This document shows, piece after piece, positions 9,186-18,242 of a DNA stretch of 64,000 bases. The stretch comes from JAIQFL01 sp035295745 (GTDB taxonomy: Bacteria > Acidobacteriota > Terriglobia > Bryobacterales > Bryobacteraceae). The notes beneath the pieces are model-generated. The model was not told the origin of the DNA and did not search any database. It worked only from the letters and a program-made list of their open reading frames with translations. The stretch covers positions 62,001 through 126,000 of the forward strand of contig DATGIL010000009.1 in assembly GCA_035295745.1 (NCBI GenBank), written 5' to 3'. The number at the start of each line of letters is the position of its first letter. The stretch's first letter is position 1. A program made the position numbers and the translations under genes.

Positions 9186-10778
9186 CTAGCGGTGGAATTG
9201 ATCGCCCGGACGCCAATCGGGCAGCTTATCCTGGTTGGCGATATCGCGGCCCAGCAGGAACCCATACTCGGCCGCCTGCTGGAGCGCCGTGAAATCCCAG
9301 TCCGCCTGAAACTCGTCCGAGGGCTGATGATAGTGCTTGCTGTTGTACTCCTGGTAAGCCTTCTCGCCAAAGTCCGCCGGTTTTCCGGCGAATTGCGTGG
9401 CATGCCCGATGGTGAAGGCCGGAATTCCCACGTGCGCGAAGGAGAAATGATCGGAGCGGAAGTAGTGTCCGGCTTCCGGTTGCGCGTCCGGCGCAATATC
9501 GAGACTCACGCGCTTCGCCAGTTGTTGCGCCATTGGCCACACCGAGGTGCGCTCGGCACCTGTCAGAACCACGTCTTTGGCACGGCCCCACGGGTACAGC
9601 GCGTCGAAGTTCAAATCGATCGCAGTCTTCGATGGCGGAATAATCGGATGTGCGGCATAGTACTCCGAGCCCTTCAGTCCACCCTCCTCCGCCGTCACCG
9701 ACAAGAACAGTGCCGACCGTCGCGGCTTCTGGCCCATTGCAGCCCAAGCGCGCGCCAGTTCCAACAACACCGCGCAGCCGGAAGCATTGTCGATCGCGCC
9801 GTTGTAAATCGCGTCGCCCTCCACCGGAGTGCCGATGCCCAGATGGTCCCAATGCGCGCTATAGATCACGGCCTCGTCTTTTAGTTTGGGATCACTACCC
9901 GGAATGATCGCCGCTACGTTGCGCGTTTCTAATTGGCGTATCTTCGTAGGCATGTGCGCGCGGATCAGAATGTCGAGATCGATCGGCTTGAAGTCAGGCT
10001 TCTCGCTGGCTGCCAGCAACTCGTCCACCGTTTTGCCGGCTAACGCCAGCATCTTCTCACCGGCCTCGCGCGTGATCCAGCCCTCGAAGGAGAGCGATTT
10101 TCCGCCCTGCTCCAGCTTCACGAAAGGCGTTTCGCGGCCCCATGAGTTGCGCACCACATCCCATCCGTAGCTCGCTGTCGGAGTGGTGTGAATGATGATG
10201 GCGCCGCGAGCGCCCCGGCGCAGCGCTTCCTCATACTTGTAGACCCAACGGCCGTAATAGGTGAGCGCGCGGCCGTCAAAGAACTTCGGGTCGTCAGAAG
10301 TGGGCTCGTTGGTGAACATCACCAGCACCTTGCCACTCACGTCGACGCCTTTGAAATCGTCCCACCTGAATTCCGGCGCGGTGATGCCGTGGCCCACGAA
10401 GACCGCGTTGGCCTCAAAACGAGAATCGGCGCGCTGCGTGGGGTTGACCCCGACGAAGTCGTCCATCCATTTGAAATCCACAGCCTTGCCCCAGACCGCA
10501 GCGGTCAGTGTGGCATTCGGCTGGGTTTCGAGTCCCACCAGTGGCACCTTCTGGAAGTAGGTTCCGTCATCTCCGGCCGGCTTCGCCCCGGCCAGCGCCA
10601 GTTGTGTCGCGATGTATTCGGTGGCGAGTTGTCCTCCGCGCTGCCCGACTCCCCGGCCCTCCAGAAGATCGCTCGACAGAAACTTCGTGTGCTGCCGTAT
10701 GCGGTCCGCGGAAATCGAACTTTCCTGCGCAAGAATTGTGAGAACGGCAATCAAGAGTATCCCGATAGACTTTGACAT
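9186..10778 (-). CDS. Secreted M28-family metallopeptidase
   Basis: 530 residues with a signal peptide (MSKSIGILLIAVLTILAQ). A PA-type insert occupies roughly residues 110-260 (VFVGHGI, GKVLVMF, RGARGAIIIH). The M28 zinc-binding set is intact: SAHWDHLG, DNASGC, TAEEGGLKGS, NFDALYPWG and RSDHFSFAH. The family contains aminopeptidases and glutamate carboxypeptidase-like enzymes with a two-zinc centre. It should act in the periplasm or outside the cell. The gene is followed ten bases later by the ADOP permease and is divergent from cysD at 10858. Exact substrate specificity is not deducible. Confidence 0.9.
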   Translation of the reverse strand: MSKSIGILLIAVLTILAQESSISADRIRQHTKFLSSDLLEGRGVGQRGGQLATEYIATQLALAGAKPAGDDGTYFQKVPLVGLETQPNATLTAAVWGKAVDFKWMDDFVGVNPTQRADSRFEANAVFVGHGITAPEFRWDDFKGVDVSGKVLVMFTNEPTSDDPKFFDGRALTYYGRWVYKYEEALRRGARGAIIIHTTPTASYGWDVVRNSWGRETPFVKLEQGGKSLSFEGWITREAGEKMLALAGKTVDELLAASEKPDFKPIDLDILIRAHMPTKIRQLETRNVAAIIPGSDPKLKDEAVIYSAHWDHLGIGTPVEGDAIYNGAIDNASGCAVLLELARAWAAMGQKPRRSALFLSVTAEEGGLKGSEYYAAHPIIPPSKTAIDLNFDALYPWGRAKDVVLTGAERTSVWPMAQQLAKRVSLDIAPDAQPEAGHYFRSDHFSFAHVGIPAFTIGHATQFAGKPADFGEKAYQEYNSKHYHQPSDEFQADWDFTALQQAAEYGFLLGRDIANQDKLPDWRPGDQFHR

Positions 10779-10857
10779 GATTACGCGGTATCCTTGACTT
10801 TAACAGGCTTCGCTCTTAACAGGGCTCCATGCCCGGCCTCCGTAGGATCTATCGGCA

Positions 10858-11763
10858 ATGACCAGGCAAATCTTTACACACCTCAAAGCATTGGAAGCCG
10901 AGAGCATTCACATCATAAGGGAAGTCGCCTCCGAATTCCAACGCCCCGTGATGCTGTACTCCATCGGCAAAGACTCGTCCGTCATGGTGCGCCTGGCTCA
11001 GAAGGCCTTCTATCCCGGGCCCATTCCGTTTCCCCTGCTACACATCGATACGACCTACAAGTTCCGCGAAATGATCGAGTTCCGCGACCAGTTTTGCGCC
11101 AACCTGGGTGTCAAGCTGATTGTCCACACCAATCGGCAGGCCATCGACGACGGCGCCAGCCCGTTTCGCCTCGGCACCCAGAAATGCTGCGGCCTCCTGA
11201 AGACGCGCGCACTCCTCGACGCGCTCACCGCAGGCGGCTTCGACGCCGCATTTGGCGGTGCCCGTCGCGATGAGGAAAAGTCCCGTGCCAAAGAGCGGGT
11301 CTATTCCTTCCGCGACTCGTTCGGCCAGTGGGATCCAAAAAATCAACGGCCCGAATTGTGGAATATCTACAACAGTCGTATTGATCGCGGCGAGAGCATC
11401 CGGGTGTTCCCCCTATCCAACTGGACGGAACTGGATGTATGGCATTACATCCACCAGGAGAACATCCCCATCGTGCCCATGTACTTCGCCAAGATGCGCC
11501 CGATGGTGGTGCGCGGCGAAAGTCTTATACCTGTAGAACACGATATCCCATTGCTCCCCAGCGAAAAGCCGCAGATGGTGATGTGCCGCATGCGTTCGCT
11601 GGGTTGCACGCCCTGCACCGGCGCGATCCGCTCAGAGGCAGACACGCTCCCCAAGATCATCGAAGAAATGATTCGCTTCCGGCGATCGGAGAGGGAGAAC
11701 CGGGTGATCGATCATGATCAGGAAGGTTCCATGGAGTTGAAGAAGCGGGAGGGCTACTTCTGA
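10858..11763 (+). CDS. cysD: Sulfate adenylyltransferase subunit 2
   Basis: 301 residues, the usual length. It begins LKALEAESIHIIREV as in known CysD proteins, has the PP-loop SIGKDSS at 35-41, the later GARRDEEKSRAKER segment and the typical C-terminus ending in MELKKREGYF. CysD makes adenosine 5'-phosphosulfate from ATP and sulfate, powered by GTP hydrolysis on CysN. Its stop overlaps the cysN start by one base, so the subunits are translationally coupled. No cysH, cysC or sulfite reductase gene is nearby. I found no SAM riboswitch in the 79 bases before it. Confidence 0.96.
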   Translation: MTRQIFTHLKALEAESIHIIREVASEFQRPVMLYSIGKDSSVMVRLAQKAFYPGPIPFPLLHIDTTYKFREMIEFRDQFCANLGVKLIVHTNRQAIDDGASPFRLGTQKCCGLLKTRALLDALTAGGFDAAFGGARRDEEKSRAKERVYSFRDSFGQWDPKNQRPELWNIYNSRIDRGESIRVFPLSNWTELDVWHYIHQENIPIVPMYFAKMRPMVVRGESLIPVEHDIPLLPSEKPQMVMCRMRSLGCTPCTGAIRSEADTLPKIIEEMIRFRRSERENRVIDHDQEGSMELKKREGYF

Positions 11764-13433
11764 TGACTGCACCTTGCTTGGAAACCGAAGCCGCCGACTG
11801 GTTGGCAGCCACCTCCCAGACCGATCTGCTGAGATTCACCACGGCGGGCAGCGTGGACGATGGCAAGTCCACTCTCATCGGTCGGCTTCTCTATGACTCT
11901 AAAGGCGTTTATGAGGATCAGCTGGCGTCCGTCCGCAAGGCCACGCGTAACCTCACTACCGGTGGACTCGACCTCTCCCTACTCACTGACGGCCTCCGTG
12001 CCGAGCGCGAACAGGGGATTACTATCGATGTAGCATATCGTTACTTTTCGACCCCGAAACGCAAGTTCATCATCGCCGACACCCCTGGGCACGAGCAGTA
12101 CACCCGCAACATGGCAACCGGCGCCTCTACAGCCGACCTTGCGATCATCCTCATCGACGCGCGTCTTGGGATTCTGCCGCAGTCCCGTCGCCACGCCTAC
12201 ATCGCTGCGCTTTTAGGAATTCCGAATCTTGTAGTAGCCGTCAACAAGATGGATCTCGTGGACTTCCGCGAGGAAATCTTCGCGGGTATTCACAGCGAGT
12301 TCACCCAGTTTCTCCACCGATTCCACGTTCCTCAAGTCGAGTTCATTCCGATCAGTGCACTGGACGGCGACAATGTGGTTCGCCGTAGTTCCAGAACGCC
12401 GTGGTACACGGGGCCCAGCCTCCTCGAACACCTCGAAAGCGTGCCGATTTCCGTGAACGGGAACGTCCGTGATTTCCGCTTCCCCGTGCAATCCGTAATC
12501 CGGCCGAATCTGGACTTTCGCGGATTTGCCGGACAAATCGCTTCCGGATCCGTGCGTCCCGGAGATCCAATCGCAGTGCTGCCTTCCGGCCGCGTCACGC
12601 GGGTAAAGTCTATCGTTACTTGGGATGGCGATTTGCCTGAAGCTTCCGCACCCATGTCCGTGACGGTGTGCCTGGAAGACGAGGTCGACGTCAGTCGCGG
12701 CGACATGCTGGTGCCCGTGGCGAATCGCCCGCACGCCGACAACCGCCTCGATGTAATGGTGGTTTGGATGAACGAGGCGCCGCTGGTTCCCCATCGGCCC
12801 TATCTGCTCAAGCACACTACGCAAACCGTCCAGGCCCGCGTACGGCAGGTGGTGCATCGCGTCAATATCAACACGATGGCCGAAGAATCCGCATCGCGGC
12901 TACAGTTGAATGAGATCGGCCTGGTTTCCATCCAGGCCAATCGGGCGCTATTCTACGACGTTTATAGTAAAAATCGGGTGACCGGTGCTCTGATCCTGAT
13001 CGACCCAGTCACCAACGAGACCGTCGGCGCTGGGATGATCGTCCGGCCTGGTACGGGACGCGCTCACGGGGCCGTCACCCTAGCGGAACGGCGCGCGAGA
13101 ATCGGCCATTCAGGCCAAGTGATTCGGATCCGCAGCGCCGACCTGGCCTCTGCCGAGTTCGTGGAACGGCACCTCTTCGATCTCGGGTATCTCGTCCACG
13201 TGATCGCCGAGCCCGCCCATCTTGCGCAGGCGGTCCGCACCGCCGTTGATGTGGGCGTGATCGCGATCCTGTATGGACCGGAAGCGGAAAAGGCGTTGCC
13301 CGCCGACATTCCTCAGACGACCGTAGACCTCGCCGAATTCGAAAGCGAAGCGGAACTCGCACGTGCGATCGCGAACCGCATCGACCACTTGGACAGCGAC
13401 CCGAATTCCCTGAACACCGGCGAGGGAATCTAG
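11763..13433 (+). CDS. cysN: Sulfate adenylyltransferase subunit 1, with degenerate APS-kinase domain
   Basis: 556 residues starting at the ATG that overlaps the cysD stop. GTPase motifs are intact: G1 GSVDDGKST (29-37), DTPGHEQYTRNM (G3), NKMDLVD (G4), then elongation-factor-like beta-barrel domains up to about 440. E. coli CysN stops near 475, and CysNC fusions run to about 630 with a C-terminal APS kinase. Here residues 442-556 still read like the start of CysC (ERRARIGHSGQVI, ERHLFDLGYLVHVI, DVGVIAILYG) but the P-loop GxSGSGKST is replaced by RSADLASAEF. The first half is a good GTPase; the tail cannot bind ATP in the normal way, so it is a relic or a structural remnant. Confidence 0.93.
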   Translation: MTAPCLETEAADWLAATSQTDLLRFTTAGSVDDGKSTLIGRLLYDSKGVYEDQLASVRKATRNLTTGGLDLSLLTDGLRAEREQGITIDVAYRYFSTPKRKFIIADTPGHEQYTRNMATGASTADLAIILIDARLGILPQSRRHAYIAALLGIPNLVVAVNKMDLVDFREEIFAGIHSEFTQFLHRFHVPQVEFIPISALDGDNVVRRSSRTPWYTGPSLLEHLESVPISVNGNVRDFRFPVQSVIRPNLDFRGFAGQIASGSVRPGDPIAVLPSGRVTRVKSIVTWDGDLPEASAPMSVTVCLEDEVDVSRGDMLVPVANRPHADNRLDVMVVWMNEAPLVPHRPYLLKHTTQTVQARVRQVVHRVNINTMAEESASRLQLNEIGLVSIQANRALFYDVYSKNRVTGALILIDPVTNETVGAGMIVRPGTGRAHGAVTLAERRARIGHSGQVIRIRSADLASAEFVERHLFDLGYLVHVIAEPAHLAQAVRTAVDVGVIAILYGPEAEKALPADIPQTTVDLAEFESEAELARAIANRIDHLDSDPNSLNTGEGI

Positions 13434-13470
13434 CTGGTCGCCAATCACGATAATCGGCGTTAGCGGGCAG

Positions 13471-15390
13471 TTAGAACACGAGGCCGATGCGGAACACGTT
13501 CACAGCATAAAAGTACAGCTCCGCATCCAGCGATCGCTTGATATTGTCCGACTTGCGGAATCCGTGCTGCTCGCCGCTGAACAGGAAGTATCCCACCGGC
13601 GTGCCCTTGCGTCGTAACGCGTTGACCATCATCTCCGACTGTTCCGGCGGCACTACCATGTCTTCGTCGCCCTGAAAGAAGATCACCGGCACCGACAGCC
13701 GGTCTGCGTAGGTGATCGGAGACCGCTCCCGATACAAATCCTCGCGCTCCGGATACGGACCGATCAGCGAATCCAGATACCGCGCCTCAAACTTGTGCGT
13801 GTCGCGCGCCAGCACGGCGAGGTCGCTCACACCGTAGTGGCTCGCGCCTCCGCGGAAATAGTCGCGGAAAGTGAGCGCCGCGAGCACGGTATAGCCGCCT
13901 GCGCTGCCGCCCGTGATCACGCTGCGAGCGCCATCCGCCCAACCCTGCTCCGCCAGATATCGCGCGCCATTCACGCAATCGTCCACGTCGACAATGCCCC
14001 AATTGCCCTCCAGGCGTTGCCGATACTCACGGCCAAAGCCCGTGCTGCCGCCGTAATTCACGTCGAGCACGGCGATGCCGCGGCTCGTCCAATACTGAAT
14101 CCGCAGGTCGAGCATGCTCGATGCGGCGGCGGTCGGACCTCCATGGCATTTCACCAGCAGTGGAGGCTTGTCGCCCTTGGGTGCCTCGTAGCCGGGATGG
14201 AATGCGGGGTAGTACAGGCCGAAAGCCGTCTTGTTTCCGGTGGTCGGGAACTCCACCGATTGCACTTTCGTGAAATGGCGTGCTAATTCCGGATCGTCGG
14301 CGACGGTTGTAGTCTTCTTGAAGGTCTCGATTTTGCCGCTGCCCAACTCGAGCCTGACAATGCCCGCGGGCGTCGTGGCGGAAGCTCCGCGAAAGAAGAC
14401 CTGATCGCCATCGGCACGTACGTACGAGAAGTCGGTGTAGGGAAGGTCGATCGGTGTCAGTTGGCCGGAGTCGAGATCGATGGTCGCAAGTTTCCCCAGA
14501 CCCTTCGAAGAATACGCACAGACCAGGCGGCGCGGACCCGCGAATGCATACTTGGAGAGTCCGAAGACCCATTGCGGCTCGCCGAATTCCGCCTCCATTG
14601 GCGCCAGCGGCTGGCTTTTCTGCGTGTCGAGGCCGAAGCGATAGAGATTCCACCAACCCGTGCGATCCGAGATGAAGGTGAGTGCCGCGCCGTCGGGCGT
14701 CCATTCCGGCTGGAAGATCGATTCCGACTGGCCGCCCGCAACGGCCACAGGCTCCCCGGCAGCCGCGCCGTTGTCGTCGACTGTGACGGTGTAAAGCGTG
14801 GTTCCTTCCCACGGCATCCGCGGGTGGTCCCACGCGAGGTACGCCAGCCAGCGGCCATCGGGCGAGAGTCGTGGGGAAGAGAAGAAGTCGTGCCCCGAGG
14901 CGATGACCGAGCCCGCCTGCAGTTCGGACGCGCCGAGAGGAATCCGCACGACGGTGTTCGTGGGCTCGTGTCCGCCGGCGGTGTGGTCTTCGCGCACCCC
15001 GATCCACGCATTGCGCTTGCGATCGATCAGGCCGTCGGCATATCGCAGACCAGCCTCGGGAGTCAGGGGCTGCGGCGCGGCGCCGGGTTGCTGGCGGTAC
15101 AGGCGCTGGTCGGCGAAGTTCGAAAAGTAGAGCATGCCCCGATCCACCGTCCAGGAGCCGCCGCCGTATTCGTTGGCGCGTGTGCGCACGTTGAACGGCG
15201 GCGGGTTGACATCGCTTTCACCTTCGGCGCCGTGCGCCACGACGACGTAGCGTCCTCCCTCATTCGGCCTCGATTCCAGCCAGTAGAGAGAGCCGCCATC
15301 GAGGCAGATCTCATACAGGCCGATTGACTTGGCCACGATCAGGTCGGAAGTGATGGGAGATTTCCAGGAGCCGTAGGGCGCGGTCTGCAT
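13471..15390 (-). CDS. S9 family prolyl oligopeptidase / acylaminoacyl peptidase
   Basis: 639 residues. The N-terminal 360 residues form a beta-propeller (repeats such as LSPDGRWLAYLAWD, FQPEWTPDGAALTFISD). The C-terminal alpha/beta-hydrolase has the nucleophile elbow TGGSAGGYT, the acid in GDEDMVVPPEQ, and the histidine in SGEQHGFRK, so the Ser-Asp-His triad is complete. No signal peptide is seen, suggesting a cytoplasmic enzyme that trims short peptides. It is convergent with cysN with a 37-base gap, and its stop-side neighbour pattern shows no operon partner downstream; the LolA-like gene (15413-16180) lies 22 bases upstream on the same strand and may share a transcript. Confidence 0.93.
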   Translation of the reverse strand: MQTAPYGSWKSPITSDLIVAKSIGLYEICLDGGSLYWLESRPNEGGRYVVVAHGAEGESDVNPPPFNVRTRANEYGGGSWTVDRGMLYFSNFADQRLYRQQPGAAPQPLTPEAGLRYADGLIDRKRNAWIGVREDHTAGGHEPTNTVVRIPLGASELQAGSVIASGHDFFSSPRLSPDGRWLAYLAWDHPRMPWEGTTLYTVTVDDNGAAAGEPVAVAGGQSESIFQPEWTPDGAALTFISDRTGWWNLYRFGLDTQKSQPLAPMEAEFGEPQWVFGLSKYAFAGPRRLVCAYSSKGLGKLATIDLDSGQLTPIDLPYTDFSYVRADGDQVFFRGASATTPAGIVRLELGSGKIETFKKTTTVADDPELARHFTKVQSVEFPTTGNKTAFGLYYPAFHPGYEAPKGDKPPLLVKCHGGPTAAASSMLDLRIQYWTSRGIAVLDVNYGGSTGFGREYRQRLEGNWGIVDVDDCVNGARYLAEQGWADGARSVITGGSAGGYTVLAALTFRDYFRGGASHYGVSDLAVLARDTHKFEARYLDSLIGPYPEREDLYRERSPITYADRLSVPVIFFQGDEDMVVPPEQSEMMVNALRRKGTPVGYFLFSGEQHGFRKSDNIKRSLDAELYFYAVNVFRIGLVF

Positions 15391-15412
15391 GCTCCTGCAT
15401 TTTATCGCGCGC

Positions 15413-16180
15413 TCACCGGCGGAATTTTCCGGGTGGCAGCTTGGGATTCACCTTCATGTGCTGGATCTGAAACTCCTCCACCGGATTGCCGTCAGCGAGC
15501 CACGCGAGCGTGTGCGGGAATCGGATGCCGTCTTCCGATTTGTAGTCCTTCAGCCACAACTGCATCTCGTGTCCATTCTCGTGATACACGAGGGTCACAG
15601 GCAGGTGCGCATCGGCATCCAGATAGACGTGCACCAGGAAGTTCTCCGGGCCCCGCGCTTCGAGAGCGTCCATCGTGCCGCGCGGTGACTCCATGCGGCC
15701 GCCGTAGGTGAATGTCATCGGAAACCCGCTGGGAGGGCCAAGTGTGAGTGCCAGAACATAGCGCGCGAACGCATTGACGAAGGACTGCTTCCCCACACCC
15801 ATGCCCATGCGGACCCAGTAGTCGTCTCCGTCGAAGCCTTCTATGAGATTGAGGATCATGGCCGGACCGCCATCGTCGCCGGGCATGCCACCGCCTGCGC
15901 CGTCACCGCCCGTCCCCATCCGCTGAATCTCGCCGCCGGTCGATCGCGTAGTTTGCTCGCGAAGATACTTCCCGGACAGATCGATGGTCAGCGCCATGTG
16001 GCTCGACTGGTAGCCGCGAGTATCGGCGCCCCACGCGGAGAGCGTCTGCAACGTGGACAACTTTGCGCCGATCGCCGCGCGCGCTGCCTTCAGGGCGTCA
16101 TCCGCTTTCGCAAGGTCGCCCGAGGCTGGCTGAGCGGCGAGACGAAACACTACTGCCGCGCTGAGCACTATGAGCCTCAT
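15413..16180 (-). CDS. Secreted LolA-like outer-membrane-lipoprotein-sorting-type protein
   Basis: 255 residues with a short signal peptide (MRLIVLSAAVVFRLAAQP). The mature protein begins with a helix ADDALKAARAAIGA and then LSTLQTLSAWGAD, SHMALTIDLSGKYLREQT, and later LVHVYLDADAHLPVTLVYH and KSEDGIRFPHTL, the layout of LolA/LppX-like half-barrel proteins found in many Acidobacteria. A Gly/Asp-rich loop (GTGGDGAGGGMPGDDGG) interrupts the barrel. Probable role: lipid or lipoprotein handling in the periplasm; not the housekeeping LolA, since no LolB context or canonical length. Sits between the amidase and S9 peptidase genes on one strand. Confidence 0.6.
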   Translation of the reverse strand: MRLIVLSAAVVFRLAAQPASGDLAKADDALKAARAAIGAKLSTLQTLSAWGADTRGYQSSHMALTIDLSGKYLREQTTRSTGGEIQRMGTGGDGAGGGMPGDDGGPAMILNLIEGFDGDDYWVRMGMGVGKQSFVNAFARYVLALTLGPPSGFPMTFTYGGRMESPRGTMDALEARGPENFLVHVYLDADAHLPVTLVYHENGHEMQLWLKDYKSEDGIRFPHTLAWLADGNPVEEFQIQHMKVNPKLPPGKFRR

Positions 16181-16217
16181 GTTACTTACGTTTTAGCACA
16201 GCGCATTCGGCCGATGT

Positions 16218-18074
16218 CTATGTCAGCGCATCCAGTTTCGGGTGCTTCAAGTGGTGGCCCGAGGCGTCCTGATAAGCCTTAACGACGGCCAGCAGTTCGG
16301 CCTCGCCGAAAGGACGCGCGTAGAACGTGATGCTGCCGGGCGTCCCCGCCTCGCTGAATCCGTTGGGCACCGAGACAGCGGGATAGCATGCCAGGTTCGC
16401 CATGTTGAAGTGCCGCTGCACCGCGCTGCGGCGCTGCGCATTGAATCCGCCGCCACCTCCGCCGGTCGCGCCACCCCGTCCCCGGCCGCCTCGTCCGCCC
16501 CGCTGCCCGGCGGCTCCATCGGCTCCCGCGCCCGCTGCCGCACCATCGGTAACCGGAGTAGCGCCGCCGCGCGGAGGTCCGCCTCCTGCACTGAACGGCA
16601 CGAGATAAACATCCACGTCGGCCGTCGCTTCCGCGAGTTTCATCATCATCATCATGCGGGCGCGCTGCGACTGCAGATACTCCACGGCCGGCACCATGCG
16701 GCTGCTGCGGAAGCCATTAGCGCGACCGGGATTGGTCAACTGCTTGTCGCGCCCCGAGCGCACCAGATCGTCGAAGAACACAGCGGACTCCACCCCGATA
16801 CTGGAAACGTCCACGGTCCAGTCGGGCACGCTAACCGCCACCAGCTTGAAACCCAACTTCTCCATCTGCTCGATGGCCTTCTGCTCATTCGCCTTGGCCA
16901 CCGGATCGCGAGTTTCGTCGAACGCATCTTTCAAATACCCCACGCGCAGCTTGTGAATATCCATGCGCGCGTTCCAGTTGAAGGGAATGTCGCTGACGCT
17001 CATGTCGCGATTGTCGGGCTTCGCGATTACGCTCATCACGACCGCGCAATCTTCGGCATACCGGCACAAGGGGCCGAGCCGGTCCTGTGTCCACGAGAGC
17101 GCCATCACTCCGTATCGGCTGACGCGTCCGAAGGTCGGCCGCAATCCCGTGACGCCGCATCGCGCCGAAGGGCTCAGGATCGATCCGGAGGTCTCGCTGC
17201 CGATGCCGAAGGCGACGAGTCCGCCCGCGGTTGCCGACGCCGGCCCCGCAGACGAGCCGCTCGAACCCTCCTCGAGGTTCCACGGATTCTTGGTCTGGCC
17301 GCCGAACCAGCGGTCGCCCTGCGCCAGTTCGCCGGAAGTGAGCTTGGCGACCAGCACCGCACCCGCTTCGCGCAGCATCGTGATCACGCTGGCCTCTTCG
17401 TCGAGCATCTGGTCTTTGTAGGCGTTGGATCCCCAGGTGGTCTTGTAGCCGGGAAGCGCGATGATGTCCTTGGCGCCCCACGGAATGCCGTGTAGTGGAC
17501 CTTTATAGTGGTGCGCGGCGATTTCGGAGTCGGCGCGCTTGGCCTGCTCCATGGCGAGGTCGTCGAGGAACGTGACCACGCAGTTCAGCTTCTCGTTGTA
17601 CTTGTGCAGGCGGTCCAGGTACATCTTGGTGAGGTCGACCGAAGTGACCTGGCGGGTGCGGATCAACTGGGCGAGGCGCGTGATCGGCCAAAAGGCGACG
17701 TCTTCGAGATTGGCGGGTCGCTTGGATGCAGGTGCGCTGAAGCGGATCGGCTGCCGGGTGTGATTCACCTTCATGCCCGGGACCAGCGGGCTGAAGTAGA
17801 ACGGCGGCGAGACGTTATTCGGAATGTGCAGATTGCGCAGTTCCGTATACGTCGAGAGATTCCGGTTGACAGCCTGGAGCATGGCCTTCTGGTCGTCCTC
17901 GGAGAAGCTGAGGCCGGAGAGCGCCAGCGCCTGTTTGAGCATCTCCTGCGTGATTTCTGGTGCGTCCGACTGTTGAACTTGGGCCCACAAAACGCCCGGG
18001 AGGAGGGTGGATCCGAGGCCGATACCTGAGAAATAGCGCAGGAAGTTCCGGCGCGCAGACTGCGTTGCAAGCAT
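16218..18074 (-). CDS. Tat-exported amidase-signature family hydrolase
   Basis: 618 residues. Residues 6-30 form a twin-arginine signal (SARRNFLRYF followed by a hydrophobic run to VLWAQ). The amidase signature is clear: the lysine in GIPWGAKDI, then the Gly/Ser-rich block EEGSSGSSAGPASATAGG and the nucleophile region GIGSETSGSI, giving the Ser-cisSer-Lys triad. A run of about 45 residues near residue 500 is Gly/Arg/Ala-rich (GQRGGRGGRGRGG and flanks) and is not part of the fold; similar inserts appear in other secreted proteins of the window. The enzyme probably hydrolyses amide bonds of small substrates in the periplasm. It faces no clear operon partner. Confidence 0.92.
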   Translation of the reverse strand: MLATQSARRNFLRYFSGIGLGSTLLPGVLWAQVQQSDAPEITQEMLKQALALSGLSFSEDDQKAMLQAVNRNLSTYTELRNLHIPNNVSPPFYFSPLVPGMKVNHTRQPIRFSAPASKRPANLEDVAFWPITRLAQLIRTRQVTSVDLTKMYLDRLHKYNEKLNCVVTFLDDLAMEQAKRADSEIAAHHYKGPLHGIPWGAKDIIALPGYKTTWGSNAYKDQMLDEEASVITMLREAGAVLVAKLTSGELAQGDRWFGGQTKNPWNLEEGSSGSSAGPASATAGGLVAFGIGSETSGSILSPSARCGVTGLRPTFGRVSRYGVMALSWTQDRLGPLCRYAEDCAVVMSVIAKPDNRDMSVSDIPFNWNARMDIHKLRVGYLKDAFDETRDPVAKANEQKAIEQMEKLGFKLVAVSVPDWTVDVSSIGVESAVFFDDLVRSGRDKQLTNPGRANGFRSSRMVPAVEYLQSQRARMMMMMKLAEATADVDVYLVPFSAGGGPPRGGATPVTDGAAAGAGADGAAGQRGGRGGRGRGGATGGGGGGFNAQRRSAVQRHFNMANLACYPAVSVPNGFSEAGTPGSITFYARPFGEAELLAVVKAYQDASGHHLKHPKLDALT

Positions 18075-18242
18075 ATTGAGGGATTATACGGTGTTCCGGT
18101 GGGGTCCTGGAGACGGTTATTTCGCGCTTTTGCCGTTTCGCTGTTCCACGGTGATGATCCGGCTGAGGGCGTCCAGGTTCCTCATCATGCGCCGCAAGCA
18201 TACCGGCTGATTGTAAATATCCATGCGACCTCAATATCACTG

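Noticed and set aside
10779..10857. A SAM or other sulfur riboswitch before cysD
   Set aside because: Only 79 bases separate the genes and no conserved aptamer core or terminator-like hairpin is present.
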